DNA of 64,000 nt from NCBI GenBank assembly GCA_015065455.1, contig SVQI01000006.1, forward strand, positions 38,393 to 102,392. The letters are read 5' to 3'. Source of the stretch: Oscillospiraceae bacterium. Lineage in GTDB: Bacteria; Bacillota; Clostridia; Oscillospirales; CAG-272. The notes beneath the pieces are model-generated. The model was given only the letters and a program-made list of their open reading frames with translations, had not been told where the DNA came from and searched no databases. The position numbers were made by a program, and so were the translations under genes. This document shows positions 25,041 to 33,897 of the stretch, piece by piece (within the stretch, counting starts at the first letter, position 1; every line of letters starts with the position of its first letter).

Positions 25041-25889
25041 ATGAGAGCTTTATTCGGTCCGGGAGGAAACTCCCTTTCATTCTACGCATCGGGCAAAAAG
25101 AGCACGGTAGATGCTCCTAAATGGATTGCCGACTTTGGTCTTGACTGCTATGAATATCAGGCAGGAAAGGGTCTGTTCGGAAGCGATGAAACATTCAAAA
25201 AGATAGGCGACGAAGCAAAGAAAAACAATATCCGTATGTCTCTACACGCGCCTTACTATATTTCACTTTCAGGAATTGAAGAAGAAAAAAGACTAAAAAG
25301 CGTTGACTATATATTAAAAAGCGTTCGCGCGGCTGAACTTATGAACGCTGAGCTTATCGTTATACACACCGGAAGCGCATCAAAAATCTCCAGAGAAGCA
25401 GCGGTTGAACTTGCTAAAGACACTATATCAAAAGCTCTCGAAGCCGTTGACGGAACAAACGTTACTCTGGCTCTTGAAACCATGGGTAAATTAAACCAGC
25501 TCGGCACACTTGAAGAGGTGCTTGAGATCTGTTCGATAGACAAAAGACTCTGTCCTGTTGTAGATTTCGGTCATCTTAATGCAAGAAACATCGGCAATTA
25601 TTTTGTTACGACAGACGATTACAGAAGAGTTTTTAATTTAATAGCAGAAAAACTCGGCGACAAATATGCTGATACTCTACACTGCCATTTTTCCAAAATT
25701 GAATTTACAAACTCGGGAGAAAAGAAGCACTTAACGTTTGAGGATACTGTGTTTGGTCCCCCCTTTGAGCCGCTTATGGAAGCAATTTACAAGGAAAACG
25801 TCTCTCCGAGAATTATTTGCGAATCTGACGGCACTATGGCAGAGGACGCTCTCGCTATGAAAAATTATTATAATTCACTTTTTAACTGA
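25041..25889 (+). CDS. nfo: Deoxyribonuclease IV / AP endonuclease family 2
   Basis: This 282-residue TIM-barrel nuclease would cleave DNA at abasic sites. The zinc ligands expected of the family are visible: His in LHAPYY, His in VIHTGSA, Glu in LALETMGK, Asp and His in VVDFGHLNA, His in LHCHFSKI and Glu in IICESDG. Length is normal. GGAG overlaps the yqeG 3' end just before the ATG. Confidence 0.9.
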   Translation: MRALFGPGGNSLSFYASGKKSTVDAPKWIADFGLDCYEYQAGKGLFGSDETFKKIGDEAKKNNIRMSLHAPYYISLSGIEEEKRLKSVDYILKSVRAAELMNAELIVIHTGSASKISREAAVELAKDTISKALEAVDGTNVTLALETMGKLNQLGTLEEVLEICSIDKRLCPVVDFGHLNARNIGNYFVTTDDYRRVFNLIAEKLGDKYADTLHCHFSKIEFTNSGEKKHLTFEDTVFGPPFEPLMEAIYKENVSPRIICESDGTMAEDALAMKNYYNSLFN

Positions 25890-25909
25890 TGCAAGTATGT
25901 ACAATATAT

Positions 25910-25957
25910 TAATTTTCAAGTCTTACTCTTGAAAATTAGGTATATATATGTTATAAT
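25910..25957 (+). promoter_or_regulatory. Strong promoter overlapped by a perfect inverted repeat
   Basis: TTGAAA (25929-25934), 17 bp, TATAAT (25952-25957). The -35 is embedded in TAATTTTCAAG-TCTTACT-CTTGAAAATTA, an 11-bp perfect inverted repeat. The repeat could also act as the nfo terminator, but it has no T-tract. It reads like an operator controlling the small membrane ORF that follows. Confidence 0.6.
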
Positions 25958-25992
25958 CAGTGACATATTATTAAAGAAAGAGGTAAAGTTTC

Positions 25993-26295
25993 TTGGACGA
26001 TTCGCCTATACCGCGATGTATTTTTAAAATGTTTTTTATAGTTGCATGCTTGATTTTGGCTGTGTCTTTGATAGCTAATGCAAGCATTGATACATACGGT
26101 AATTTTCAAGACAGCAACTGTTTAAGTTTCACCTCTGTATCCGATTTTGAAGATTTAGGCATAATTTATAAAGTGGGAATCATATTGCTCCCTCTTTGTT
26201 GTTATGTCTTTTTTGCATTGGATAAGAGAAACAAACTTGTTACAAAAAAGAATACGCCGTTGTTTTACAGATACGGAAAAATTCTCAACTGTTGA
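25993..26295 (+). CDS. Small two-helix membrane protein of unknown function
   Basis: A 100-residue ORF starts at TTG 25993, with AGAGG 9 nt upstream. It has two hydrophobic segments (IFKMFFIVACLILAVSLIA near the N-terminus and VGIILLPLCCYVFFAL at about residue 62), three cysteines and a polar stretch between helices. I recognise no family. It lies behind a strong, possibly repressed promoter and 74 bp upstream of the CNNM/CorC-family gene, with which it may be co-transcribed. Confidence 0.55.
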   Translation: MDDSPIPRCIFKMFFIVACLILAVSLIANASIDTYGNFQDSNCLSFTSVSDFEDLGIIYKVGIILLPLCCYVFFALDKRNKLVTKKNTPLFYRYGKILNC

Positions 26296-26369
26296 TTATC
26301 GGTTGTCAGATACAGAAATTATTAAAAAAAATAAATTATTTATCAGATACTATTACTTAGGAGATTATC

Positions 26370-27710
26370 ATGAACATTTTACCGCAATTGTTTTTACAAC
26401 TTTTGCTTATACTTTTAAACGCATTCTTTGCTGCAACCGAAATTGCAGTTATATCACTTAACGAAAACAAGCTTAAACATCAAGTAGATGAGGGCGATAA
26501 AAAAGCTCGCAAAATGCTGAAAATGGTTCAGGAACCGACCGGTTTTCTTTCCACTATACAGATAGGCATTACCCTTGCAGGATTTCTCGGCTCCGCTTTT
26601 GCTGCGGACAGCTTCTCAGACGGTCTTGTAAACTGGATGCTCAAAGTATTCTCATTGAGCGAAACATTAAGACCTACCCTTGATGCTTTCGCCGTAATCA
26701 TCATCACTCTTATTCTTTCGTACTTCACTCTTATTCTCGGCGAACTCGTACCTAAAAGAGTTGCAATGAAAAACCCCGACAAATTTGCAAGAGGGGTATG
26801 CAGTATAATAACATTCCTCGCAAAAATTCTTAAACCTATCGTTTGGTTTATGACAGTATCTACAAACGGCGTTCTCCGTCTCTGCGGAATTAATCCCAAC
26901 GAAACAGAAGAAAACGTCTCCGAAGACGATATTCGTCTTATGATAGATATCGGCGAAGAAAACGGCGCTATTGACTCTGACGAAAAAGAGATGATAGACA
27001 ATATTTTCGAATTCAGAGATACAACAGTAAGCGAGATAATGATTCACCGTACCGCAGTTACTTTTATTGACGTAGCAAGCACAAATGATGAGATACTTGA
27101 GATAATCAAAGAATCGGGCTACTCACGTTTCCCCGTTTATGAAGACAATGTTGATAACGTTATCGGTATTATGAGAACACGCGAATTCCTTATGGCGCAC
27201 CTCAGAGATAAGAATTTTGACATCAGGGATTTGATTTCTCCAGCAAAATTTGTACACGAATCCGTACGAGCAGACGTTTTGTTTAAGGATATGCAAAAAA
27301 CAAGAGTGCATATGAGTATAGTTATTGACGAATTTGGCGGAACAGCAGGCGTTATTACCCTTGAAGACCTTCTCGAAGAAATCGTAGGAAATATTTACGA
27401 CGAATCCGACGAACAGAACAACCCCGACATTACTCAACTTGAAGAAAACCTATGGAGAATAGCAGGACAAACGTTACTTGATGATATCTGCGAAGCGCTT
27501 GACATTGATATTGATTATGAAACCGAAGGCTATAAGACGCTCGGCGGACTTATATTCTCCGAAATGCCTTCAATTCCCGAAGACGGTTCAAAACCCGAAG
27601 TAGAAGTAAAGGGTCTCAAAATCAAGGTAGAAGAAATTGTTGACCTTCGCGTTGAATGGGCTTTGGTCTCAAAAATTATTCCCGAAGTTACAGAAGACGA
27701 AGAAGAATAA
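26370..27710 (+). CDS. CNNM/CorC-family transporter (hemolysin-like, DUF21-CBS-CorC_HlyC)
   Basis: The 446-residue protein has an N-terminal DUF21 membrane domain (FFAATEIAVISLNENKL; LILGELVPKRVAMKNP), a CBS pair (IMIHRTAVTFID; YSRFPVYEDNVDNVIGIM; VIDEFGGTAGVITLEDLLEE) and a C-terminal CorC_HlyC domain (GYKTLGGLIFSEM). Such proteins move or regulate Mg2+ and other divalent ions; the historical name hemolysin is not evidence of toxicity. AGGAG precedes the ATG. A strong terminator follows. Confidence 0.92.
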   Translation: MNILPQLFLQLLLILLNAFFAATEIAVISLNENKLKHQVDEGDKKARKMLKMVQEPTGFLSTIQIGITLAGFLGSAFAADSFSDGLVNWMLKVFSLSETLRPTLDAFAVIIITLILSYFTLILGELVPKRVAMKNPDKFARGVCSIITFLAKILKPIVWFMTVSTNGVLRLCGINPNETEENVSEDDIRLMIDIGEENGAIDSDEKEMIDNIFEFRDTTVSEIMIHRTAVTFIDVASTNDEILEIIKESGYSRFPVYEDNVDNVIGIMRTREFLMAHLRDKNFDIRDLISPAKFVHESVRADVLFKDMQKTRVHMSIVIDEFGGTAGVITLEDLLEEIVGNIYDESDEQNNPDITQLEENLWRIAGQTLLDDICEALDIDIDYETEGYKTLGGLIFSEMPSIPEDGSKPEVEVKGLKIKVEEIVDLRVEWALVSKIIPEVTEDEEE

Positions 27711-27723
27711 ATTACTACGAACC

Positions 27724-27757
27724 AAAAAAAGACACTCTTACAAAAAGAGTGTCTTTT
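27724..27757 (+). terminator. Terminator of the CNNM/CorC gene
   Basis: AAAAAAGACACTCTT pairs with AAGAGTGTCTTTTTT around a 5-nt loop, ending in a T tract. Confidence 0.92.
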
Positions 27758-27796
27758 TTCCTTTAATTTACAAACATATATTTACACTTTTCTCCG

Positions 27797-27825
27797 TTGA
27801 CAAAATCTCTGAATAGTAGTATAAT
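27797..27825 (+). promoter_or_regulatory. Consensus promoter of the DUF3048 gene
   Basis: TTGACA (27797-27802) and TATAAT (27820-27825) with a 17-bp spacer, both boxes perfect. Confidence 0.85.
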
Positions 27826-27874
27826 TTATCCATATCGGTGATATACTTAAAAGAATGGAAGGTAGGACTATAGT

Positions 27875-29035
27875 ATGAAAAAAATGAACAAGAAAAAAAT
27901 TATAACGATTGCTTCAATAGCGGTTATTGCTGTATTATTAGTAACGGCAATTGTTGTCGCAATAGTAAGTTCAAAAAAAGATACACCCACTATTTCTGAC
28001 AATACACAAGCTACAACGCACAATCCAACCAAAACGCCCGGCAACTCAAATCAACCAACACCTACACAGCAGCCTACCCCCACCCCCACTGTTCCCGTTA
28101 CACCGACGACTTTTGTCAATCCATTGACAGGGCTTCCCTGCTCAGAAGAAATAAGCAAACAGCGCCCTGTGGCAATTATGATAAACAATATACACACAGC
28201 GCTCCCTCAGGAAGGAATCTCCGGTGCTGACGTATTGTACGAATGTCTTGCAGAAGGCGGAATAACAAGACTTCTGATGGTTACACAAGACTACGCTTCA
28301 CTCGGAAAAGTAGGAAGTATTCGTTCGTCAAGAGAATATTATCTCGATTTCGCACAGAACCATAACGCGCTTTATTTCCACGCCGGCGGTTCAACCAAGG
28401 CGTATACTGAAATCTCACAAAGAAAAATAGATAACTTTGACGGCTTAGCTTTGCCTATGTTTTACAGAGACCCTTGGAGACTGCAAAACTTCGCGCTTGA
28501 ACATACTTTGGTTATTACAGGTGAAGGTATTGTAAACGCTATAGAATACAAAGGAAAGACAACACAGCAAAAAGAAGGTTTTGATAATCCCTTCAGCTTT
28601 AACACAGAGAACCAGGCTCCTAACGGAAGCGCAGCCAACTGTGTTTATCTTCCCTTCTCTCACTACCAGACACCGTATTTGAAATATGACGAAACAACAA
28701 AAACATATAAACGCTGGCAGTACGGTCAACAGCATATAGACAAGACCAATGATAAACAGCTTGAATTCACGAATGTTATTGTTCTTTTTGCCCACCATAC
28801 AGGCGCTCTCGATAGCAGCGGACATATCGACGTAACAACAACAGGAACGGGCGAAGGTTACTATATCAGCAACGGCAAATATATTCAGATAAAATATTAT
28901 AAAGCCAATGAGGATTCCCCCATTAAGCTTCTTAATACCGACAATACCGAGCTTCAGATAAACAAAGGAAAAACGTATATCGCAATTCTTAATCAGGATA
29001 ACAAAGCTTCGGTTAATATGAATTACAATAAATAA
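27875..29035 (+). CDS. DUF3048-family membrane-anchored extracytoplasmic protein (YerB-like)
   Basis: The 386-residue protein starts with a basic segment and one membrane helix (about residues 9-31). A Thr/Pro-rich linker follows (repeated TPTQQPTP), then a globular domain with the DUF3048 signatures NPLTGLPCSEE, RPVAIMINN, GADVLYECLAEGGITRLL and GSIRSSREYY. The linker suggests display through the cell wall. In Bacillus the family member is YerB, of unknown biochemical role. It is monocistronic. Confidence 0.88.
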   Translation: MKKMNKKKIITIASIAVIAVLLVTAIVVAIVSSKKDTPTISDNTQATTHNPTKTPGNSNQPTPTQQPTPTPTVPVTPTTFVNPLTGLPCSEEISKQRPVAIMINNIHTALPQEGISGADVLYECLAEGGITRLLMVTQDYASLGKVGSIRSSREYYLDFAQNHNALYFHAGGSTKAYTEISQRKIDNFDGLALPMFYRDPWRLQNFALEHTLVITGEGIVNAIEYKGKTTQQKEGFDNPFSFNTENQAPNGSAANCVYLPFSHYQTPYLKYDETTKTYKRWQYGQQHIDKTNDKQLEFTNVIVLFAHHTGALDSSGHIDVTTTGTGEGYYISNGKYIQIKYYKANEDSPIKLLNTDNTELQINKGKTYIAILNQDNKASVNMNYNK

Positions 29036-29044
29036 TAAAACACA

Positions 29045-29081
29045 ACCCCAAAGCATTTTAAATTGCTTTGGGGTTATTTTT
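29045..29081 (+). terminator. Terminator of the DUF3048 gene
   Basis: AACCCCAAAGCA pairs with TGCTTTGGGGTT and is followed by a T-rich tract. Confidence 0.9.
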
Positions 29082-29105
29082 ACTTTTTATGAATATTAAT
29101 GCATA

Positions 29106-30131
29106 TTAAAGTAAAGGCGAAAACAAATGTGTAATAATATTGTCGACTGTGCTTTCGGCATCTGCAATTTTTGACACTCCAGGACTGTTAAATATAGTGG
29201 CAGTATCAATATTAACATCAAAGTATACGGTAGTATTTAATTCTTTTTCGTGATTGACAAGATAACCTATCTCCCACCTAAGAGAACGGCACAGCTCCTC
29301 GTACGGCAATACGTTGAAATAGTCAATTGGATTTGATTCAATAAAGCTTTCCAATGACTGTCCGTAAAGCTCAATTGAGTCTAATTCGTCATAAGCAAAC
29401 TCTATTTTATTTCTTACTTTTAATCCCATATTTTCGGCAGATACGATACACTTTCCGTTTTTGGAAACAGATAAGCAAAACAATAACAGACTTGACATCA
29501 CCGTGGTAAAATATGCCGTATCAACAAATACTCCATCACAAAAAGAATGCGTATTTGATATATCCATCTGAATTTTGTAACCTGCTCTGTGAGTAATATT
29601 TATTACCCTCTTGTACATGAATTTGTAAATGTCAGATAAAGAACAGTTATTTCTGCTGTGATTCTCAAATAGAGAAAGAGTAACGTAATTTTCAACGGAA
29701 GAAAAAATATATTTTCTTAACTTTTCCACCATTCCGTATTTGTCGCGAACCCTGTGGTCACCTTCAATAATAACGTCAAAAAGATTTCTGACACAGTCAG
29801 CCGCATCCTTGTTTAAGAATTTAAAGTCATCTCCAAAGAGAAACTCATATTCCAGCATAAGCGGAAACATTACGACAGCATAGCCTGAGTATTCAAAAGA
29901 AATTGCGGTTTTGAACGACTCGTTCACTTTACAGTACAGCAAATTAAATCCGCCTTGTTTTTCGGGGTATACCACGCTCTTTTTATCTAAAAAACACCGG
30001 TCAAAGCTACTGTTTACCCTCGGTGCTGACGTGTATTTTTTACAGGCTTTGTTTCTGTATACAATTCTCCAATCGTTTTCACAAATATATATAGGTGTAT
30101 TTATTTTGTCCAGTTGTCTGCCAAAGTCCAT
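29106..30131 (-). CDS. Orphan PAS-like protein with degenerate kinase-like region
   Basis: The 341-residue soluble protein opens with a PAS-like segment (TPIYICENDWRIVYRNKACKKY). The middle is helical and resembles a dimerisation region (VRDKYGMVEKLRKYIFSS), and the remainder has the layout of a GHKL ATPase. I cannot find a phospho-His in an H-box context, nor the DxGxG or GxGLGL motifs. It may be a catalytically dead sensor or scaffold. There is no adjacent regulator. It is convergent with the DUF3048 gene and divergent from gap. Confidence 0.55.
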   Translation of the reverse strand: MDFGRQLDKINTPIYICENDWRIVYRNKACKKYTSAPRVNSSFDRCFLDKKSVVYPEKQGGFNLLYCKVNESFKTAISFEYSGYAVVMFPLMLEYEFLFGDDFKFLNKDAADCVRNLFDVIIEGDHRVRDKYGMVEKLRKYIFSSVENYVTLSLFENHSRNNCSLSDIYKFMYKRVINITHRAGYKIQMDISNTHSFCDGVFVDTAYFTTVMSSLLLFCLSVSKNGKCIVSAENMGLKVRNKIEFAYDELDSIELYGQSLESFIESNPIDYFNVLPYEELCRSLRWEIGYLVNHEKELNTTVYFDVNIDTATIFNSPGVSKIADAESTVDNIITHLFSPLL

Positions 30132-30241
30132 GGTTTTTCCTCAATCGGTATATTTTATACTTATATTATACTAAAACACAGATACATTTTCAAGCTTTTA
30201 GTAACAATTATAACAAATTTCATTTTTTTCCAAAAAAACAC

Positions 30242-30270
30242 TTGTAATATTGTGCAAAATAGGTTAGAAT
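30242..30270 (+). promoter_or_regulatory. Promoter of gap
   Basis: TTGTAA (30242-30247), 17 bp, TAGAAT (30265-30270); the leader to the ATG is about 45 nt. Confidence 0.65.
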
Positions 30271-30322
30271 ATATTTTGGTAAAGTTTAAAAATATTTTTT
30301 ATATATTTTGGAGGATAAAAAC

Positions 30323-31336
30323 ATGGCAGTAAAAGTTGCTATTAACGGTTTTGGCCGTATCGGTCGTTTGGCATTCAGACAGATGTTTGGTGCTGAAGGC
30401 TACGAAGTTGTTGCAATCAACGACTTGACAAGCCCTAAGATGCTTGCTCACCTTCTCAAGTACGACTCAGCTCAGGGTAGATATGCTCTCGGCGATACAG
30501 TAGTTGCAGGTGAAGATTCTATCACAGTTGACGGCAAGACAATTAAGATCTATGCTGAAAAGAACGCAGCTGATCTTCCTTGGGGAGAAATCGGTGTTGA
30601 CGTTGTTCTCGAATGCACAGGCTTCTACACATCAAAAGAAAAAGCACAGGCTCATATCGATGCAGGCGCAAAGAAAGTTGTTATTTCTGCTCCCGCAGGT
30701 AATGACCTTCCCACAATCGTTTACAGCGTAAACGAAAATACTCTTACAAAAGAAGACAAGATCATCTCTGCAGCTTCTTGTACAACAAACTGCTTGGCTC
30801 CTATGGCTAAGGCTCTTAACGACTATGCTCCTATCCAGAGCGGTATCATGTCTACTATCCACGCTTTCACAGGCGACCAGATGGTTCTCGACGGTCCTCA
30901 CAGAAAGGGCGACCTCAGACGTGCAAGAGCAGCAGCAGTAAACATTGTTCCTAACTCAACAGGCGCAGCTAAGGCTATCGGTCTTGTTATTCCCGAACTC
31001 AACGGCAAGCTCATCGGTTCTGCTCAGAGAGTTCCCGTTCCGACAGGTTCTACAACAATCCTCGTTGCTGTTGTTAAGGGCGAAAACGTAACAAAAGAAG
31101 GCATCAACGCTGCTATGAAGGCTGCAGCTTCTGCTTCCTTCGGTTACACAGAAGAAGAACTCGTTTCTTCCGATATCATCGGTATCACATACGGTTCTCT
31201 CTTTGATGCTACACAGACAATGGTATCTAAGATCGGCGAAGATCTCTACCAGGTACAGGTTGTTTCTTGGTACGACAACGAAAACTCTTACACATCTCAG
31301 ATGGTAAGAACAATCAAGTACTTCGCAGAACTTTAA
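30323..31336 (+). CDS. gap: Glyceraldehyde-3-phosphate dehydrogenase (phosphorylating)
   Basis: This 337-residue cytoplasmic glycolytic enzyme oxidises glyceraldehyde 3-phosphate to 1,3-bisphosphoglycerate with NAD+. Visible motifs are the Rossmann start [15 protein letters not shown], catalytic Cys in [12 protein letters not shown], catalytic His in [30 protein letters not shown] and SWYDNENSY. The start is ATG 30323 with GGAGG 8 nt upstream, not the TTG at 30308. Codon usage is biased toward a narrow set, as expected for a highly expressed gene. It is monocistronic. Confidence 0.97.
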   Translation: MAVKVAINGFGRIGRLAFRQMFGAEGYEVVAINDLTSPKMLAHLLKYDSAQGRYALGDTVVAGEDSITVDGKTIKIYAEKNAADLPWGEIGVDVVLECTGFYTSKEKAQAHIDAGAKKVVISAPAGNDLPTIVYSVNENTLTKEDKIISAASCTTNCLAPMAKALNDYAPIQSGIMSTIHAFTGDQMVLDGPHRKGDLRRARAAAVNIVPNSTGAAKAIGLVIPELNGKLIGSAQRVPVPTGSTTILVAVVKGENVTKEGINAAMKAAASASFGYTEEELVSSDIIGITYGSLFDATQTMVSKIGEDLYQVQVVSWYDNENSYTSQMVRTIKYFAEL

Positions 31337-31350
31337 TTCAAAGCGATACT

Positions 31351-31378
31351 AAAAAGCACCCGAATGGGTGCTTTTTTT
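31351..31378 (+). terminator. Terminator of gap
   Basis: AAAAAGCACCC-GAAT-GGGTGCTTTTTTT, a textbook intrinsic terminator 15 bp after the stop. Confidence 0.95.
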
Positions 31379-31403
31379 GTTGTAAAACGAGCTAATATTA
31401 AAA

Positions 31404-31831
31404 ACACCCCCCCACAAGACAGGCAATACCATTTCTGCGAACAAAAGGGGGGTACCGAGGGAGGAACGCCCTCGGTCGTTTCAAGGGTTGGGTTCAAAGG
31501 GAGGGGAAATCGAAATCCCCGCCCTTTGTGCCTTCTTTGGTTACTTTCTTGGCACGCAAGAAAGTAACGTAAAAAAAGAAAAAGAAAATATTATTAAAAC
31601 AAATAATATGTCTTAAAAAAAGAAAAAAGCTATCGCTTTTTTCAAAGGAGTACATACTGTCAGGAGCTTCGCTCCCGAACCCACACAAGAGGAGCGCTTT
31701 TAAAAAAGCGCCCTCTTGACTCCCCCAAAACTTTTAAAAGATAATCATTTATTATTTTTCTATATTATTTTTTAAAAAATAATATTTACTATGTGCGCTT
31801 TTTGAAAAAAGCACCTCTTGATGAACGCAAA
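31404..31831. repeat. Multi-hairpin repeat, copy B
   Basis: Same ordered hairpins as copy A: CCGAGGG/CCCTCGG, AAAGGG-AGGGGA/TCCCC-GCCCTTT, the identical 12-bp stem GTTACTTTCTTG/CAAGAAAGTAAC, GGAGC-TTC-GCTCC, then GCGCTTTT/AAAAGCGC where copy A has GCAC/GTGC. The tail hairpin GCTTTTTGAAAAAAGC is also present. It fills the gap between gap and rsmB. No gene is supported here. Confidence 0.8.
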
Positions 31832-31851
31832 AACGTTATAGATATTCGCTT

Positions 31852-33177
31852 TTATTTTTTTACAAATCTGCTTATAAAAAATCCGTCGGTTTTATAAACA
31901 TCCGGATAAAGCGTAATCATACCGTTTTGTGATTTGACTTTATTTCCTAAATCAAAATCAAACGGTTCAAAATCTGTATGTTCTTCAAAAAATTTCTGAA
32001 CTATGTTTTCGTTTTCTCGTATATTCAGCGTACAAGTTGAATATACAAGCACACCGCCAGTCTTTACGTACTCTGATGACGAATTAAGTATTCTGTATTG
32101 AATTTCGGGAAGTCTTTCAATAGCCGATTTTTCTTTGTATCTTAAATCGGGCTTCTTGGCTATAACTCCAAGTCCCGAACATGGTGCATCAACCAGAACT
32201 CTGTCAGCGCATCCTTTTAATTCTTCAAGATACTTGCTTCCGTCGTGTTCTTTTGTCTGTATTATGTTTATTCCGAGCCTTTTGGCGCCCTTTTCAACAA
32301 GCGAAAGCTTATTTGCATGCAGGTCAAACGAATATACTCTGCCTTGATTTTGCATATTCAATGCAATCGAAAAGCTCTTCCCACCGGGGCACGAGCATGT
32401 ATCAATAACAGTTTGTCCGTTTTTTGCACCCAACACCTCTGCGCAAAGCTGTGACGCTTCGTCCTGAACAAAAACCTCTCCGTTTTTTAATATTTCAAGC
32501 TGAGATACGGGATATGACTGCAAAAGCCTTACTGCATTTTTTGCATACAAGCCTTTTTCAGCTTTTATTTCTTTTTCGGACAAAATTTGAAGTACATTTT
32601 CAACCGTTGTTTTTTCGGTATTCACCCTCAGAGTCATATCGGGCGTATTATTCAGCGATGACAATACAGCCTCGCATCTTTCAAAGCCGTAATCGTCCTT
32701 CCACATTTGACAAAGCCATTCAGGGTATGAATACGTAACCGATAAATACTCCACAGGTTTTTGTTTTTTGTCGGGAAAAATAATCGAATCTTTTTTACGC
32801 AACAATTCGCGAAGAAGCGCATTAACAAATCCCGACGCGCTTTTCTTGTTATTCTTTGTACAAAGCAACACACTCTCGTTACAAGCGGCATGGTCGGGCA
32901 CTCCGCCCATATACATAATCTGATATACACCCATTCTCAGAATAATGAGAACTTCAGTATCAATTTTTCCTATATCTCTGCTTGAAAACTGAGATATAAT
33001 ATAGTCAAGTGTTATCTTCTTTTCAATCGTTCCGTACACCAGAACAGTGTAAAAAGCTCTGTCGTTGCTTGAAAGGTTGTATTTTTCAATCATCGAATCT
33101 ATCTCTATATTCGGATAGCTATGATTTTTTTCGCATTTTAACAGTGATAGAAACGCTATATCTCTGACAGTCATCAT
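31852..33177 (-). CDS. rsmB: 16S rRNA (cytosine(967)-C(5))-methyltransferase RsmB
   Basis: The 441-residue protein has an N-terminal NusB-like RNA-binding domain (RDIAFLSLLKCEKN ... YQIMYMGGVPDHAACNESV) and a C-terminal SAM-dependent methyltransferase. The SAM-site block is DTCSCPGGKSFSIAL, and the paired cysteines are in VDAPCSGLGVIAKKPDLRY and STCTLNIRENENIV. It methylates 16S rRNA. It starts directly after the zinc peptidase stop codon and is the last surviving gene of the yloC operon before the repeat. Confidence 0.93.
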   Translation of the reverse strand: MMTVRDIAFLSLLKCEKNHSYPNIEIDSMIEKYNLSSNDRAFYTVLVYGTIEKKITLDYIISQFSSRDIGKIDTEVLIILRMGVYQIMYMGGVPDHAACNESVLLCTKNNKKSASGFVNALLRELLRKKDSIIFPDKKQKPVEYLSVTYSYPEWLCQMWKDDYGFERCEAVLSSLNNTPDMTLRVNTEKTTVENVLQILSEKEIKAEKGLYAKNAVRLLQSYPVSQLEILKNGEVFVQDEASQLCAEVLGAKNGQTVIDTCSCPGGKSFSIALNMQNQGRVYSFDLHANKLSLVEKGAKRLGINIIQTKEHDGSKYLEELKGCADRVLVDAPCSGLGVIAKKPDLRYKEKSAIERLPEIQYRILNSSSEYVKTGGVLVYSTCTLNIRENENIVQKFFEEHTDFEPFDFDLGNKVKSQNGMITLYPDVYKTDGFFISRFVKK

Positions 33178-33867
33178 TTAATCTCTGTCTCTTCCGCCAA
33201 CAATAATTAAAAGTCTCAAAAGCTGACCTAAAGATACTGCCAATGCCGCTACGTATGTCATAGCAGCAGCTGTAAGCACTTTCCTTGACCCCTTAAGCTC
33301 CTCTGAACCAAGTATGCCCGTATTTTCAAGAGCGGCCATAGCTCTGCTGCTCGCGTTAAATTCAACGGGAAGCGTTACAAGCTGAAACAACGTAGCTGTC
33401 GCAAAAAATATACAGCCGAGATAAGCAAGCTCAACAAATGAGAGAAGCAAACCTATGAGAACAAGAGGCATAGCAAGATTTGAACCAATCTGAGTTATGG
33501 GAATAATAGCCGTGCGAAGCTTTATAGGTCCGTACCCGACAGCATGCTGCACAGCATGGCCCGATTCGTGAGCCGCAACGCCGATAGCCGCCACCGAGCA
33601 ATTATCATAAACACTATCTGAAAGATTTACAGTATTTGTTCTGGGGTCAAAATGGTCGGTCAAATTACCTGCAACACGGTTTATCTTAACATTATACAGT
33701 CCGTTTGCGTCAAGTATTCTTCTTGCCGCATCATGACCTGTCATTCTTCTCATAGAAATAACGCTACTGTACTTTTTAAAGGTACTCTGAACCTTGAACT
33801 GAGCCCACAACGCCAAAAGCATGGCGGGAACTACAAACACAAGATAGGTGTAATCAAAATAAAACAT
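33178..33867 (-). CDS. Membrane zinc metallopeptidase (YugP family)
   Basis: The 229-residue membrane protein has the zinc motif HESGHAVQH, an N-terminal helix, and two to three C-terminal helices (PLVLIGLLLSFVELAYLGCIFF; MTYVAALAVSLGQLL). The family (PF04298) lies in the fmt-rsmB interval of many Clostridia. Substrates are unknown; membrane protein quality control is a common guess. Coding continues directly into rsmB. Confidence 0.9.
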   Translation of the reverse strand: MFYFDYTYLVFVVPAMLLALWAQFKVQSTFKKYSSVISMRRMTGHDAARRILDANGLYNVKINRVAGNLTDHFDPRTNTVNLSDSVYDNCSVAAIGVAAHESGHAVQHAVGYGPIKLRTAIIPITQIGSNLAMPLVLIGLLLSFVELAYLGCIFFATATLFQLVTLPVEFNASSRAMAALENTGILGSEELKGSRKVLTAAAMTYVAALAVSLGQLLRLLIIVGGRDRD

Positions 33868-33897
33868 CGTTTTTTTCCTTTCTAAAAAACACTGTAA

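Noticed and set aside
26370..27710. Hemolysin toxin
   Set aside because: The DUF21-CBS-CorC_HlyC layout is that of an ion transporter/regulator; the hemolysin name is historical.
28445..29056. 203-codon ORF antisense to the DUF3048 gene
   Set aside because: Runs through the terminator hairpin and has only shadow composition.
31364..31567. 67-codon ORF after gap
   Set aside because: Begins inside the gap terminator and is made of repeat copy B.
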